A stretch of DNA of 64,000 nt, from assembly GCF_016583985.1 (NCBI RefSeq), contig NZ_NRSD01000023.1, positions 1-64,000 on the forward strand. Direction: 5' to 3'. This document shows, in pieces, positions 8,700 to 16,916 of this stretch. The notes below the pieces were generated by a model. The model saw nothing but the letters and a program-made list of their open reading frames with translations. It did no database searches and had not been told where the DNA came from. The position numbers and the translations under genes are program-made. This DNA is from Thiocapsa imhoffii. Its GTDB lineage: Bacteria > Pseudomonadota > Gammaproteobacteria > Chromatiales > Chromatiaceae. The first letter of the stretch is position 1, and every line of letters starts with the position of its first letter.

Positions 8700-9370
8700 G
8701 TTGCGCCCCCCGCGCCATCCTCGTCGCCTGGGCCAGGCTCCCCCCGTGACGCCGCCATCCGCGGTGCCCGCGACGCGGACGTTCGGGCTGACGCTGGTGT
8801 CGTGGCATCCTGCGTCGGTTTCGCTGCCTGCGCGGCCTTCTCTGCTCGTTTGGCCTCTTTACGTTTGCGGATCTCGCTGCGCACGTCGAGATTGTCCTCC
8901 CGCCCGCCGCGCATCTCGAAGGTTTCCTGAACGAATTTCAGGGTGTCGAACTCTCGCCGCAGCGGGGGGGTGTTGGTCCAACCCTCCAGCATGAAATCAA
9001 TCAAGGACGGATGCCCATCGAACGGAATTCCGTACATCTCATGCAGTTCCCGCTCGTAGATCTCGGCTTGCGGCCAGCGACCGAGACAGGTCGGCAGACT
9101 CTCACCGTCGCGCTTGACGTCGGTCTGCACACCCAAGCAGCGATCACGCGCCGAGTTCTCGAGCAGATAGGTCAGGGTAAAACGCTCCTCCTCGATCCAG
9201 TCGACACAGGTGATGCCCGTCAGGGTCATGAAGCCTTCATCTCGGTCCAGGGTCTCCAGCAGGGCATGGAGTTCGGCCTTGGGAACGCGGACGAAGGCGA
9301 GGTTGTCCCGTGGCGCCTGCTGCTGCAGGATCGTGAAGTGGCTCAAACAGGGTCCGAGAGCCTCCAACAT
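8696..9370 (-). CDS. NuoC-like subunit (MbxK type)
   Basis: A 224-residue 30 kDa-subunit homologue. The family signature WPQAEIYERELHEMYGIPFDG lies near residues 110-130, and a charged tail rich in Lys, Ala and Arg follows. It links the NuoD- and NuoB-like subunits of the peripheral arm. The ATG at 9370 follows the NuoB-like stop by one base; the longer frame upstream overlaps nuoB and is not used. The tail beyond about residue 170 (MRGGREDN onward, Ala/Lys rich) is longer than usual and low complexity. Confidence 0.85.
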   Translation of the reverse strand: MLEALGPCLSHFTILQQQAPRDNLAFVRVPKAELHALLETLDRDEGFMTLTGITCVDWIEEERFTLTYLLENSARDRCLGVQTDVKRDGESLPTCLGRWPQAEIYERELHEMYGIPFDGHPSLIDFMLEGWTNTPPLRREFDTLKFVQETFEMRGGREDNLDVRSEIRKRKEAKRAEKAAQAAKPTQDATTPASARTSASRAPRMAASRGEPGPGDEDGAGGAT

Positions 9371-9371
9371 C

Positions 9372-10010
9372 TTAAGCCTGTCCTCCGACCTGCAGCCAGG
9401 CACTGGTGTCGTCGGGCAACATGTTCGCGCCGAGCACGCGACGCTGGTTGGCCTTATACCAATCGAGATTCTCCCGATAACGCAACCAGCCACCTTTCTC
9501 GCCATCGGCAATACGTTTTTGCAACGCCACGAAGCCCTCGATCAACGCCTCGGGGCGCGGCATGCAACCATTAACAAAGAGATCAACGGGGAGGTAGTGA
9601 TCGACCTGCTTCACGGTATTGTAGGAATCCCAGTACATGCCCCCGTTGATGGTGCAACTGCCAAGCGCGATGACGTATTTCGGCTCCTGCATCTGCTCGT
9701 AGCTACGGATCACCCGCTTGAGTGTTTTGATCGCGAGATAACCACTGATGACGAGGACGTCGGCCTGGCGCGGCGTCGCGGCGCCGATGATGCCAAAGCG
9801 CTCGGCATCGTAGCGACTGGTCATCAGGGGACGAATCTCGATCGCTCCACAGCCAGTGCCATAGGCGAGGACGAAAAGACTGCGCTGTCGCAGCCAGGCC
9901 ACCAGACGGTCGACGACAGTCTGTTCGTCTCGCACCCCCGCGAGGTCGGCCCCGAGGGTCTGGTCCTCGCACTGAAAACCTTCACATCCGGTCTTGTGAT
10001 ACACGGCCAC
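9372..10010 (-). CDS. NuoB-like small subunit (MbxJ type)
   Basis: A 212-residue NuoB/hydrogenase small-subunit homologue that should hold the proximal N2-type [4Fe-4S] cluster. Visible ligands: GTGCGAIE (near residue 54), GSC (near 118) and NGCMPRPE (near 148). GTG at 10010 is the start: GGAGG lies six bases upstream. The N terminus (GCEGFQCED) has two extra Cys not typical of NuoB. The gene lies between the NuoH- and NuoC-like genes, the H-B-C-D-I order of mbx-type operons. Confidence 0.87.
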   Translation of the reverse strand: MAVYHKTGCEGFQCEDQTLGADLAGVRDEQTVVDRLVAWLRQRSLFVLAYGTGCGAIEIRPLMTSRYDAERFGIIGAATPRQADVLVISGYLAIKTLKRVIRSYEQMQEPKYVIALGSCTINGGMYWDSYNTVKQVDHYLPVDLFVNGCMPRPEALIEGFVALQKRIADGEKGGWLRYRENLDWYKANQRRVLGANMLPDDTSAWLQVGGQA

Positions 10011-10016
10011 CTCCGA

Positions 10017-10916
10017 TTAGATCCAAAGGGTCAGAATCACCGCCACGACGCCCAAGCCGAGCGGGATGCGCCAGAAGAAATCCACGGCCTGTTCGGTCCT
10101 GAGCCGAGGGAAGACCGCGCTGATGGATGCCGTGAGCATGAATAACACGAAGACCTTGACGAAGAGTTCCAGCAGGTTGCTTGCCCCACCCATGAAGAGA
10201 GCGACCACCAGCACATATTTCGCCATCGACAACATCATGTTCTGGGTCATGAGGATGCCGAGCAACCGCCCGCCGAATTCCACTCGTGGTCCCGAGTAGA
10301 CCTCCACTGGCGCCCCGACCACATCGAATGGGGAGGCATTGAGGCTCGCGATGAACGGCAGCAGGACCACCAAGAAGATCAACGGATTGGTCACCAGAGT
10401 CCACTCCGCCAGGGTGGGCTGGGCCGCCATGATGGCGGAGATCGACACCGTCTCGTACTGCACCATGATGAGGGCCAAGCCGAGGAAGAAGGGGACCTCG
10501 AGTCCCATCAACCGCGTCAGACCCCGCGTGACGCCCATCACCCCGAATGGATTGCCACTTGCCCCAACCGCGAGCGCATTCCCAAGCGGCCCCACCACCA
10601 TCAGAAACATCACCAGGATCAGGTTTCCCGACGCCGAGAATCCTTGCAACCAGGCGGTATCCTTTAACATGGGGATGAACAGAACGGTCGTCACGGCCCC
10701 GGCCATCATGATCATGGGCCCAAGGAAGAACATGGGGCCATGACTCAAGGTTTCGCTCTTGCTGAAAAACTTGAGGTTATCGTAGAGATTTTGCCAGATC
10801 GGCGGTCCACGACGGTTTTGGATGCGCGCCATGAACTGCCGGTAGAACCCGTACATGAAAAAGCCCATGGTGTAGGTGACCAGGAGCATCAAGGGCACAT
10901 CGATCAAGGCCCGCAT
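10017..10916 (-). CDS. NuoH-like membrane subunit (MbxM/HyfC type)
   Basis: A 299-residue membrane protein with about eight helices. Family motifs include RRGPPIWQNLYDNLKFF (interface loop, near residue 32) and the acidic stretch SPFDVVGAPVEVYSGPRVEF near 205-225, matching NuoH/HycD. It anchors the NuoBCD-like arm and forms the start of the proton/ion path. ATG at 10916 shares one base with the stop of the upstream antiporter gene (TGATG). Confidence 0.88.
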   Translation of the reverse strand: MRALIDVPLMLLVTYTMGFFMYGFYRQFMARIQNRRGPPIWQNLYDNLKFFSKSETLSHGPMFFLGPMIMMAGAVTTVLFIPMLKDTAWLQGFSASGNLILVMFLMVVGPLGNALAVGASGNPFGVMGVTRGLTRLMGLEVPFFLGLALIMVQYETVSISAIMAAQPTLAEWTLVTNPLIFLVVLLPFIASLNASPFDVVGAPVEVYSGPRVEFGGRLLGILMTQNMMLSMAKYVLVVALFMGGASNLLELFVKVFVLFMLTASISAVFPRLRTEQAVDFFWRIPLGLGVVAVILTLWI

Positions 10917-12691
10917 CACAACCCTCCTCCGCGCACGAGGCCCCATGTCAGCAGCACCGCGAAGACCACCACGAAGCTTTGCACCCAGCGCCAAGGCTGA
11001 CTGGGATAGAGCCTGCTGGAGTGCTCGGCGAGCCGCTCCACCCGCTCGGCCAGACCACTGAAAAACCCGCTGCTGGAGCGCGCCAAGATCCAGCCGATCA
11101 AGGGAATCCGACGCAGTTCACGCCCCATCCCCGCGCCATAGTGAAGGGGCTGGTCTGGTGTTGGCACCTCGCCCGCGAAGCTGAGATCTTGGCGGCTGCC
11201 GGCCCGACGCAATTGACCACGCAGCATATAGAACAAGGCGGTCACGAGCGCAAAGGCAATTCCAAACACCAGCATCAGGGTCACGCCGTCATAGCCCCCG
11301 TAGGGTGTCGCCAGTGTTCCCAGGGACGGTCCGTCGAGGGGGGCGAGTCCGAGCGCCGCCAAGACGGGATCGGCCAAGGCGGTCCCCATCCCGGGGAACA
11401 TCCCCAGCCCGACGAGCATCCCCATCAGGATGATCTGTGGTATCAGGTATGGCCAGGGCGCCTCGCGTGCCACCCGTGCCTCGGGGGAGTTGGCCTGGCC
11501 GAGGAACGGCGCGTAGATCAGCTTGTAGCAATAGAGGAAGGCCGCTGCGCTCGACAGGATCACGGCGGCGAACAGCAGTATCCATTGGGCCTCGATCAAG
11601 GCGACAAAGATCAGAAATTTCGACGCGAAGCCGGGCAGCGGGGGCATCCCCGCGAGGGCGATGATGCCGATCAGCACCCCAAAGAAGGAGATCGGCATCC
11701 GATAGATGAGTTCACCCAAGTCGTTGAACCGGCGCTGTCCGGTTTGCGCGATGATGCCCGCGAAACTGATGAACAAGAGCAAGGAGACAAGGGTGTGCAC
11801 CAGGGCGTGATAGAGGGCTCCACTGATCCCGAGGGCACCGCCGACGCCGATGGCGGTGGTGACATAACCGAGTTGCCCGATCGAGGAGTAGGCCAGCAGG
11901 CGCTTCATGTCATCCTGAGCGATCGCCTTGAAGGTCGCGACGATCGAGGTGATGACGCCAATCCAGGCTAGGCCATAACCACTTAAGGGTCCATTCAACC
12001 AGTCCCCAAACCAGCGCCCCGGCATCTCCGGAAATAGGATCAACATGAGCAACAATCCGTACACACCCATCTTGCTGACCAAGGCGGACAACACCACCGT
12101 GACCGGCTCGGGAGCCTGATCGTAGCTGCGCGGGATCCACAGATGGAGCGGGAGCGTTCCGATCTTGATCAGAAATGCCGCCCCGAAGAGCAACACCAAG
12201 ACCAGCCCCTGGGCCAAGGTCAGATCCACCAGGGCCTGAATCGCGAAGCTGCCGGTGAGGCTATACACCCCCAGCAGACCAGCCAAGAGGAGGAAGGCGG
12301 CAGAGAGATTGAAGAGGATGTAGGAGGCAGCGGTTCCCGCATCAGTGCGGGGTGAGCGCACGATGAGCAGCCAACTGCTCCAGGTCATGATCTCCCAGCC
12401 GATAAAAAATCCCACCAGGTCCTGTGCGAGCAACAAGCCTTGCATTCCCAAGACCAGCAAGGCGAAGAGCGCGAGTTGCCAGTCGGGTTCCTCTTTGCGC
12501 AGCATGGGCAAGGCCGCCAAGGGTGCGCCCATCGCAAGCAACAAGAGAAAGAAACTCGCCAAAGGGGTCACATCGAACGATAGGGTCGCGCCGCCGAACA
12601 AGGGCCAAACCAGGGCGCCGTCCCAGGCGAACCAGGTCACGGCGGGAGTCACGACGACCATCAACGACAGAACGCGCAGGAACAACCTCAT
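10916..12691 (-). CDS. Antiporter-like subunit, NuoL/M/MrpD family (MbxH' type)
   Basis: A 591-residue polytopic protein of the proton-translocating antiporter family. Key residues are kept: Glu100 (GFFIGWEIMTW) and Lys176 (LIKIGTLPLHLW), followed by the YSSIGQLGYVTTA helix. The C-terminal extension after about 450 has a further hydrophobic segment and a soluble part, and the protein ends in one more helix. Together with the next gene it provides two antiporter-like subunits in the same complex, as in Mbx (H and H'). Overlaps both neighbours by 1-4 bases. Confidence 0.88.
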   Translation of the reverse strand: MRLFLRVLSLMVVVTPAVTWFAWDGALVWPLFGGATLSFDVTPLASFFLLLLAMGAPLAALPMLRKEEPDWQLALFALLVLGMQGLLLAQDLVGFFIGWEIMTWSSWLLIVRSPRTDAGTAASYILFNLSAAFLLLAGLLGVYSLTGSFAIQALVDLTLAQGLVLVLLFGAAFLIKIGTLPLHLWIPRSYDQAPEPVTVVLSALVSKMGVYGLLLMLILFPEMPGRWFGDWLNGPLSGYGLAWIGVITSIVATFKAIAQDDMKRLLAYSSIGQLGYVTTAIGVGGALGISGALYHALVHTLVSLLLFISFAGIIAQTGQRRFNDLGELIYRMPISFFGVLIGIIALAGMPPLPGFASKFLIFVALIEAQWILLFAAVILSSAAAFLYCYKLIYAPFLGQANSPEARVAREAPWPYLIPQIILMGMLVGLGMFPGMGTALADPVLAALGLAPLDGPSLGTLATPYGGYDGVTLMLVFGIAFALVTALFYMLRGQLRRAGSRQDLSFAGEVPTPDQPLHYGAGMGRELRRIPLIGWILARSSSGFFSGLAERVERLAEHSSRLYPSQPWRWVQSFVVVFAVLLTWGLVRGGGL

Positions 12692-14202
12692 GGACGGACT
12701 CCCATCACAGCCTCAATCGCACCCGATCGATCGAGTAAGACCTCGGCGGCCAGATTGAGTGCCGGCTCGAGGAGCACGGGGGCCAGGCCGAACCCAATCA
12801 GCAGCACCGCCAGCACCAACAGGGGCCATGTAACCGCGCTTGAGGCGGTTGGCAATCCCACGGGGTCGCTGGCGAGCCGAGGAGCCGGCACGGGACGGTA
12901 GAAGAGCGCGATCCAGCGGAAGAAATAGGCGGCCTCGAGCAAGGCGCCAAGCAGGATGAGTGCGATCGGCCAAAACACCCCAGCCTCGGCAAAGCCGGCC
13001 ATGATCCAGAGTTTGCTCATGAACCCAGCCAAGGGGGGGAGACCCAGCATCGACAAGCTGCCGAGCACGAACAGTCCAGCCGCGAGCGGCAGGCGCCGGG
13101 CGATCCCCGTCAGGGCGTCGAGATGACCTGACGACGCTCGGCTCAACATGAGTGCGGCGACCATGAACAGCAGGAGTTTGGCGAGGGTGTGGTTGACCAA
13201 ATGGAAGAGCCCACCAGCCACCACCGTGGTCTCGGCGAAACCCAGTGCCAGCGTGATCAGACCGACTTGTCCGAGCGAGGAGTAGGCGAGCATCCGCCGG
13301 AGATCTCGCTGGCGCAGCGCCGTGAGTTCGGCGATCACCATGGTCACGCCCCCAAGGATCATCAGCCAGCGGCCCACGACGGCGGGATCCGCCAAGATCA
13401 GGAAGACCAGGTTGAACAGCACGAACAGAAAGGCCTTGACCACCACCCCCGAGAACAGCGCACTGGCCTCTGGATCGCTGCCGCGATAGATCTCGGGAAC
13501 CCAAACGTTGAATGGGAAGAGTTCGGCCTTGATTCCGAGACCAACCAAGAGCAGTAGGCCGATCAGGATCTGCATGGCGGCCGGGATGTCCGCGAAGGCC
13601 ATGCCGATGGCCGCCAGATTCAGCGTTCCCGTGGTGATGTAGGTCAGGACCGTTGCAAAGAGGATGAACACGGCGGACACCGCGCCGATGATGAGATATT
13701 TGAGGCCGGCCTCCAACGCCGCTGCATCACGGCGCAGCGCACTGAGCAGGTAGGCGCTCACCCCGGCAATCTCGATGAAGACATAGAGATTGAAGAGGTC
13801 GCCGGTTAAGAGCATCCCGTTGCAGCCCGCGCTCAGCAACATGATCAGGACAAAGGCCTGGCGACTCTGCCAGTGCGGGGCGCGTGCGCCCTGCCAGAGA
13901 AAAGCGGCGACCAGTGCCACGGCAAAGGTCAAGAGTGCGACCAGTAATAGAGAGACGGCGTCCGCGTGCAGATGGATGCCTAGGGGGGGAGCGATGACCA
14001 GCGTCTCGATCAGTGGCCCATCCTGGACCCCTGCCAGGAGCCAGAGCGCGAGTGCGAACAGACCGAGATGCACGCCGAACAAGAGCGGCCATCGTGCCCG
14101 CCCCCAGAGTGGCGACAAAAAAGCCACCAGCAGTGGCAGCGCAATCAGCCAGATCGGAGTCGGTGTGAGCAAGGGGGATTGTAGGAGGATCTGGTCCATC
14201 AT
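12688..14202 (-). CDS. mrpD: Antiporter-like subunit MrpD/NuoN type (MbxH)
   Basis: A 504-residue antiporter-family protein with about 14 helices. Essential-type residues are present: Glu144 (YVFIEIAGVS) and Lys225 (GIKAELFPFNVWVPE), then AYSSLGQVGLITLA and NHTLAKLLLFM. It should move H+ or Na+ across the membrane as part of the complex. Starts MMDQILLQ at 14202, overlapping the MrpC stop (ATGA). Confidence 0.9.
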   Translation of the reverse strand: MMDQILLQSPLLTPTPIWLIALPLLVAFLSPLWGRARWPLLFGVHLGLFALALWLLAGVQDGPLIETLVIAPPLGIHLHADAVSLLLVALLTFAVALVAAFLWQGARAPHWQSRQAFVLIMLLSAGCNGMLLTGDLFNLYVFIEIAGVSAYLLSALRRDAAALEAGLKYLIIGAVSAVFILFATVLTYITTGTLNLAAIGMAFADIPAAMQILIGLLLLVGLGIKAELFPFNVWVPEIYRGSDPEASALFSGVVVKAFLFVLFNLVFLILADPAVVGRWLMILGGVTMVIAELTALRQRDLRRMLAYSSLGQVGLITLALGFAETTVVAGGLFHLVNHTLAKLLLFMVAALMLSRASSGHLDALTGIARRLPLAAGLFVLGSLSMLGLPPLAGFMSKLWIMAGFAEAGVFWPIALILLGALLEAAYFFRWIALFYRPVPAPRLASDPVGLPTASSAVTWPLLVLAVLLIGFGLAPVLLEPALNLAAEVLLDRSGAIEAVMGVRP

Positions 14203-14579
14203 GGATCCTTCAGCGCACTCATGGTCTCGACATCCGTCGTGCCAGTGAGCTGGTGATAACGGATACTCATACTCACCCCGAGCGCAAGGACGGCCAACGC
14301 GATCACCAGCGCGGTGAGCGTCAACGCCTGGGGGACGGGATCAGCCGTCCCGGCGAACTCAACGAGCCCGTCGGAGAGAATGGGCGCGGTTCGGCCCGGT
14401 TGCGTGGTGAGTCCGATGAATAGCAGATAGACCGCCATCTCCATGATGGCCAAGCTCATGAAGATCTTCAGGAGGTGGCGACGGGTCAAGAGGCCGTAGA
14501 GGCCGATCGAGAAGAGCGCCATGCTGCCCACCGCGTAGAGCGCATGATGCACCCCGGGCGTATCGAGTGCGTCCAACAT
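14199..14579 (-). CDS. mrpC: MrpC/NuoK-like subunit (MbxG)
   Basis: A 126-residue protein with three helices and NuoK/MnhC features: GLYGLLTRRHLLKIFMSLAI near 25-45, DPVPQALTLTALVIALAVLA near 80-100. NuoK-like subunits contribute the conserved acidic residues to the ion path. The ATG at 14579 (MLDALDTP) is preferred to the one at 14645, which would overlap mrpB; the gap to mrpB is four bases. Confidence 0.9.
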   Translation of the reverse strand: MLDALDTPGVHHALYAVGSMALFSIGLYGLLTRRHLLKIFMSLAIMEMAVYLLFIGLTTQPGRTAPILSDGLVEFAGTADPVPQALTLTALVIALAVLALGVSMSIRYHQLTGTTDVETMSALKDP

Positions 14580-14583
14580 CGTG

Positions 14584-15396
14584 TCAGTGCTCCTGATGCG
14601 GGTGGTGTTCCAACATGTCCTGGAAGATGGCACCGACCTCGGCACCGACCTTGATCCCGACCAGGATGTAGATCAGGGGGATGACCCCCGCGCTCACCAG
14701 CAACCCGGTGCTCGCGGCAGAGTGGGGCAGCACATTGCCGAGAAATGTCCCCGCGAGCACCAGCCCAATCAGCCCGAACAACACGAAGCCGCTTCCGGAG
14801 AAGGATTCCAGCACGGCGATCACGATCGGCGGCAACACGAATGAGGGATCAGCAAGCATGCGCAGCATGAACGCGGTGGCGATGATCACACCTCCCTGAA
14901 ATCCACCACCCGGTGACAAGTGGCCATGCACGACCACATACACGCCGAACAATAAGAGCACCGGATAGATCAGACGGATGCCGTTGGCCAGAATCTCATT
15001 CGGCTGTGACAGCACACGCTCGGGCGGTGGGGCCGCCATGGTAGGGACAGGGGGGTTCCCCTCAGCGAGCCCTTCATCGAGCGAGCCAGGCCCCGTGTTG
15101 GTGCCAGTCCGTTCGGGTCGCGCTGAGAACAAGAGACCAATGCCCGTCGCAGCCAGAAACAGCACGGTGACCTCACCGAGGGTGTCGAAGCCGCGAAAGC
15201 TCACCACGACGGCGGTCACGGCGTTCGCCGCGCCGGTCTCCATGGTGCGCGCAAGCAGACCATCACCGACCGTCTCGGTGGCTGTCTGCCCGAGGGTCAA
15301 GAGGATGACCGCGACCTGGAGCAGGAACAACCAACCACACACGACCAACATGAGGCGCGCACTGATGCGCACGGGATGGGGGGCCGCTCGGCTCAC
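14584..15396 (-). CDS. mrpB: MrpB with N-terminal MbhE-like domain
   Basis: A 270-residue membrane protein with two parts. Residues 1-90 match the MbhE-like segment (VVSFRGFDTLGEVTVLFLAA). Residues 130-270 are the MnhB domain (VVVHGHLSPGGGFQGGVIIA, then GTFLGNVLPHSAAST). The two are separate genes in some archaeal operons (mbhE, mbhF) and are fused here. A Pro/Gly-rich linker joins them. ATG overlaps the stop of the DUF4040 gene. Confidence 0.88.
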   Translation of the reverse strand: MSRAAPHPVRISARLMLVVCGWLFLLQVAVILLTLGQTATETVGDGLLARTMETGAANAVTAVVVSFRGFDTLGEVTVLFLAATGIGLLFSARPERTGTNTGPGSLDEGLAEGNPPVPTMAAPPPERVLSQPNEILANGIRLIYPVLLLFGVYVVVHGHLSPGGGFQGGVIIATAFMLRMLADPSFVLPPIVIAVLESFSGSGFVLFGLIGLVLAGTFLGNVLPHSAASTGLLVSAGVIPLIYILVGIKVGAEVGAIFQDMLEHHPHQEH

Positions 15397-15692
15397 GGGT
15401 GCGACTCTCCCCGCTGATCGCGCTGATCGCGCTGATCGTGGGATGGGTCCGCTGATTCATCACGGCCCATCTGCCGCAGCGCCATGAGCAACACGAAGGT
15501 GCCCGCGGCAACACCGATCGCGGCCTCGGTGAGAGCGACATCCGGCGCCTGGAGTAAAAAAAATTGTCCAACGGCGCCCAGACTCAACAACGACAGGCCA
15601 ATGATGGCCTGTAGCAGGTCGGTTTGACGGACCGCGAAGAGTGCGCCACCGATCATCCAGACGAACAGGGTGAGGGCGATCAAGGCAGTCAT
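15393..15692 (-). CDS. DUF4040/MbhD-like small membrane subunit
   Basis: A 99-residue protein with three helices, matching the MbhD/MrpA C-terminal segment: LLQAIIGLSLLSLGAVGQFF and APDVALTEAAIGVAAGTFVL. In canonical Mrp it forms part of the large MrpA; here it stands alone as in mbh/mbx. The tail carries a DQRDQRDQR repeat made by a 9-base tandem repeat. ATG at 15692 overlaps the mrpG stop. Confidence 0.85.
   Translation of the reverse strand: MTALIALTLFVWMIGGALFAVRQTDLLQAIIGLSLLSLGAVGQFFLLQAPDVALTEAAIGVAAGTFVLLMALRQMGRDESADPSHDQRDQRDQRGESHP
15412..15438. repeat. 9-bp tandem repeat, three copies
   Basis: CGCTGATCG occurs three times in a row inside the 3' end of the DUF4040 gene, giving Asp-Gln-Arg repeats. 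Copy number may vary between strains. Confidence 0.8.
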
Positions 15693-16090
15693 CGCGAGAC
15701 CTCGACGCCAACGGACGCGGACCCTGGTTCGACACCTCCGTGCGCGCCGACCCGCGTGGTGGCCTGCGCGGCGGGGGTGCCGATCTGATCGGCGTAGGCG
15801 TTGTACTTCATCGGGACGGTATCGGTTCCCGACTGCATGGCCGCACGGGCCAACACGGATGAACTCAACGGATTGGTGAGCAGCAGAAACACGGCCAACA
15901 GCGCCAATTTCAACGCCCATTCCGGCTGAATGAACCCCGCACCAACCAGGATCAACAAGGATCCGAGCGTGGTTGCCTTCGTCCCCGCGTGCATGCGGGT
16001 GAGGAAATCAGGCATTCTGATCAAACCCAATGCACTGATCCAGAAAAAGAACAAACCAGCGCCGATGAAGGCATAACCGAGAAGATTCAC
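15689..16090 (-). CDS. mrpG: MrpG (MnhG family)
   Basis: A 133-residue MnhG-type protein with three helices and the signature RMPDFLTRMHAGTKATTLGS near 25-44. The hydrophilic tail after residue 90 (about 40 residues, Ala/Gly/Val-rich) is longer than in typical MrpG. It begins directly after the mrpF stop. Confidence 0.9.
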   Translation of the reverse strand: MNLLGYAFIGAGLFFFWISALGLIRMPDFLTRMHAGTKATTLGSLLILVGAGFIQPEWALKLALLAVFLLLTNPLSSSVLARAAMQSGTDTVPMKYNAYADQIGTPAAQATTRVGAHGGVEPGSASVGVEVSR

Positions 16091-16339
16091 TCAGACCCCC
16101 TTGTCCAAAAAACGACCGAACAGGATCACGCCGGCGAACCCGACCAAGGCGAAGACCAGGGCGACGTCGAGGTAGATCACACGGCCATCGCGCAGCGCGA
16201 CCAGCGTCAAGAGTGCGATCCCGAGAATGGTGAGCGCATCCACGGCCAAGACCCGGTTCACCGCATCTGGCCCTTTGAAAAAACGCCATAGAATCAAGAA
16301 GGATACAGGCAATAGCAACAATAGAAACAGCGTGATCAT
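16091..16339 (-). CDS. mrpF: MrpF (MnhF family), first gene of the Mbx-like operon
   Basis: An 82-residue protein with three helices; signature GPDAVNRVLAVDALTILGIA and RDGRVIYLDVALVFALVGFA. The ATG at 16339 has AGGTGG a few bases upstream; an alternative ATG is at 16360. It appears to head the thirteen-gene minus-strand operon ending with mrpE at 6589. Confidence 0.88.
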   Translation of the reverse strand: MITLFLLLLLPVSFLILWRFFKGPDAVNRVLAVDALTILGIALLTLVALRDGRVIYLDVALVFALVGFAGVILFGRFLDKGV

Positions 16340-16916
16340 GGCCCACCTATTCCACAACATGCGCAACGAGCCTAATGAGTTCATCCTTTCATGTGTAGAC
16401 TCAGAACACAATTGGAACCTCGCCAACCTGTTCTGCCGTGGCTTGACGCGCACCCCTGGGTCGGCAACCCTTGCGCGGTGACCCCTGCCTGGCCCCGGCG
16501 CGGCACGATTAACTCATTCCCTTTTGATCTGGTGGCATCCGGACAAGACGCTGGACATCGACTGACCGCTGATACCAAGGGGGCGATCTCATGATTCCCA
16601 GCGGACGTTGCCCAACACATCAGCACAGGGTGCCCGCATCATGCAACGCAAGAACCCGACGCGCTATCAGCGCTGCGAGCGGCGATTGGCCGAACAGGCC
16701 GCGACGAACTCCGACCCCTCGCCGGTCAGGAGCTGGGCTCATAATAGGTACATCAGCCCCGGGCGGATCCGAAGGTCGGCGGTGGCGGGTGAGTGGTTCC
16801 GGGTAATGGTGGTTTCGAGCGGGACCCGCTCGGATTCGTTCGCTTCATGGCGGATCGACCGTGGAGGCGTGTTCTGACTCGATCAGGATCATGCTTGTCC
16901 AAAATAGAGGTATTGG
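16340..16916. other. Divergent intergenic region between the two Mrp-type operons
   Basis: No convincing gene was seen in these 577 bases. It holds an inverted repeat TGTGT-N9-ACACA at 16392-16410, close to the mrpF start and possibly an operator, and a perfect hairpin (CGAGCGG, GAC loop, CCGCTCG) at 16816-16832, upstream of the SYLF gene. Promoters for both operons should lie here, but no strong -35/-10 pair stands out. Short open frames across it have no recognisable features. Confidence 0.5.
16392..16410. promoter_or_regulatory. Inverted repeat upstream of the Mbx-like operon
   Basis: TGTGT and ACACA arms separated by nine bases, 53 bases upstream of the mrpF ATG. A possible regulator site; the factor is unknown. 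Confidence 0.3.

Noticed and set aside
6589-16339. Calling the operon respiratory complex I (nuo)
   Set aside because: No NuoE, F, G, A or J genes, and Mrp subunits E, F, G and B are part of the operon.
16608-16877. Small frames between the divergent Mrp operons
   Set aside because: Arg-rich, overlapping each other in several frames, and with no features; typical of high-GC noncoding DNA.
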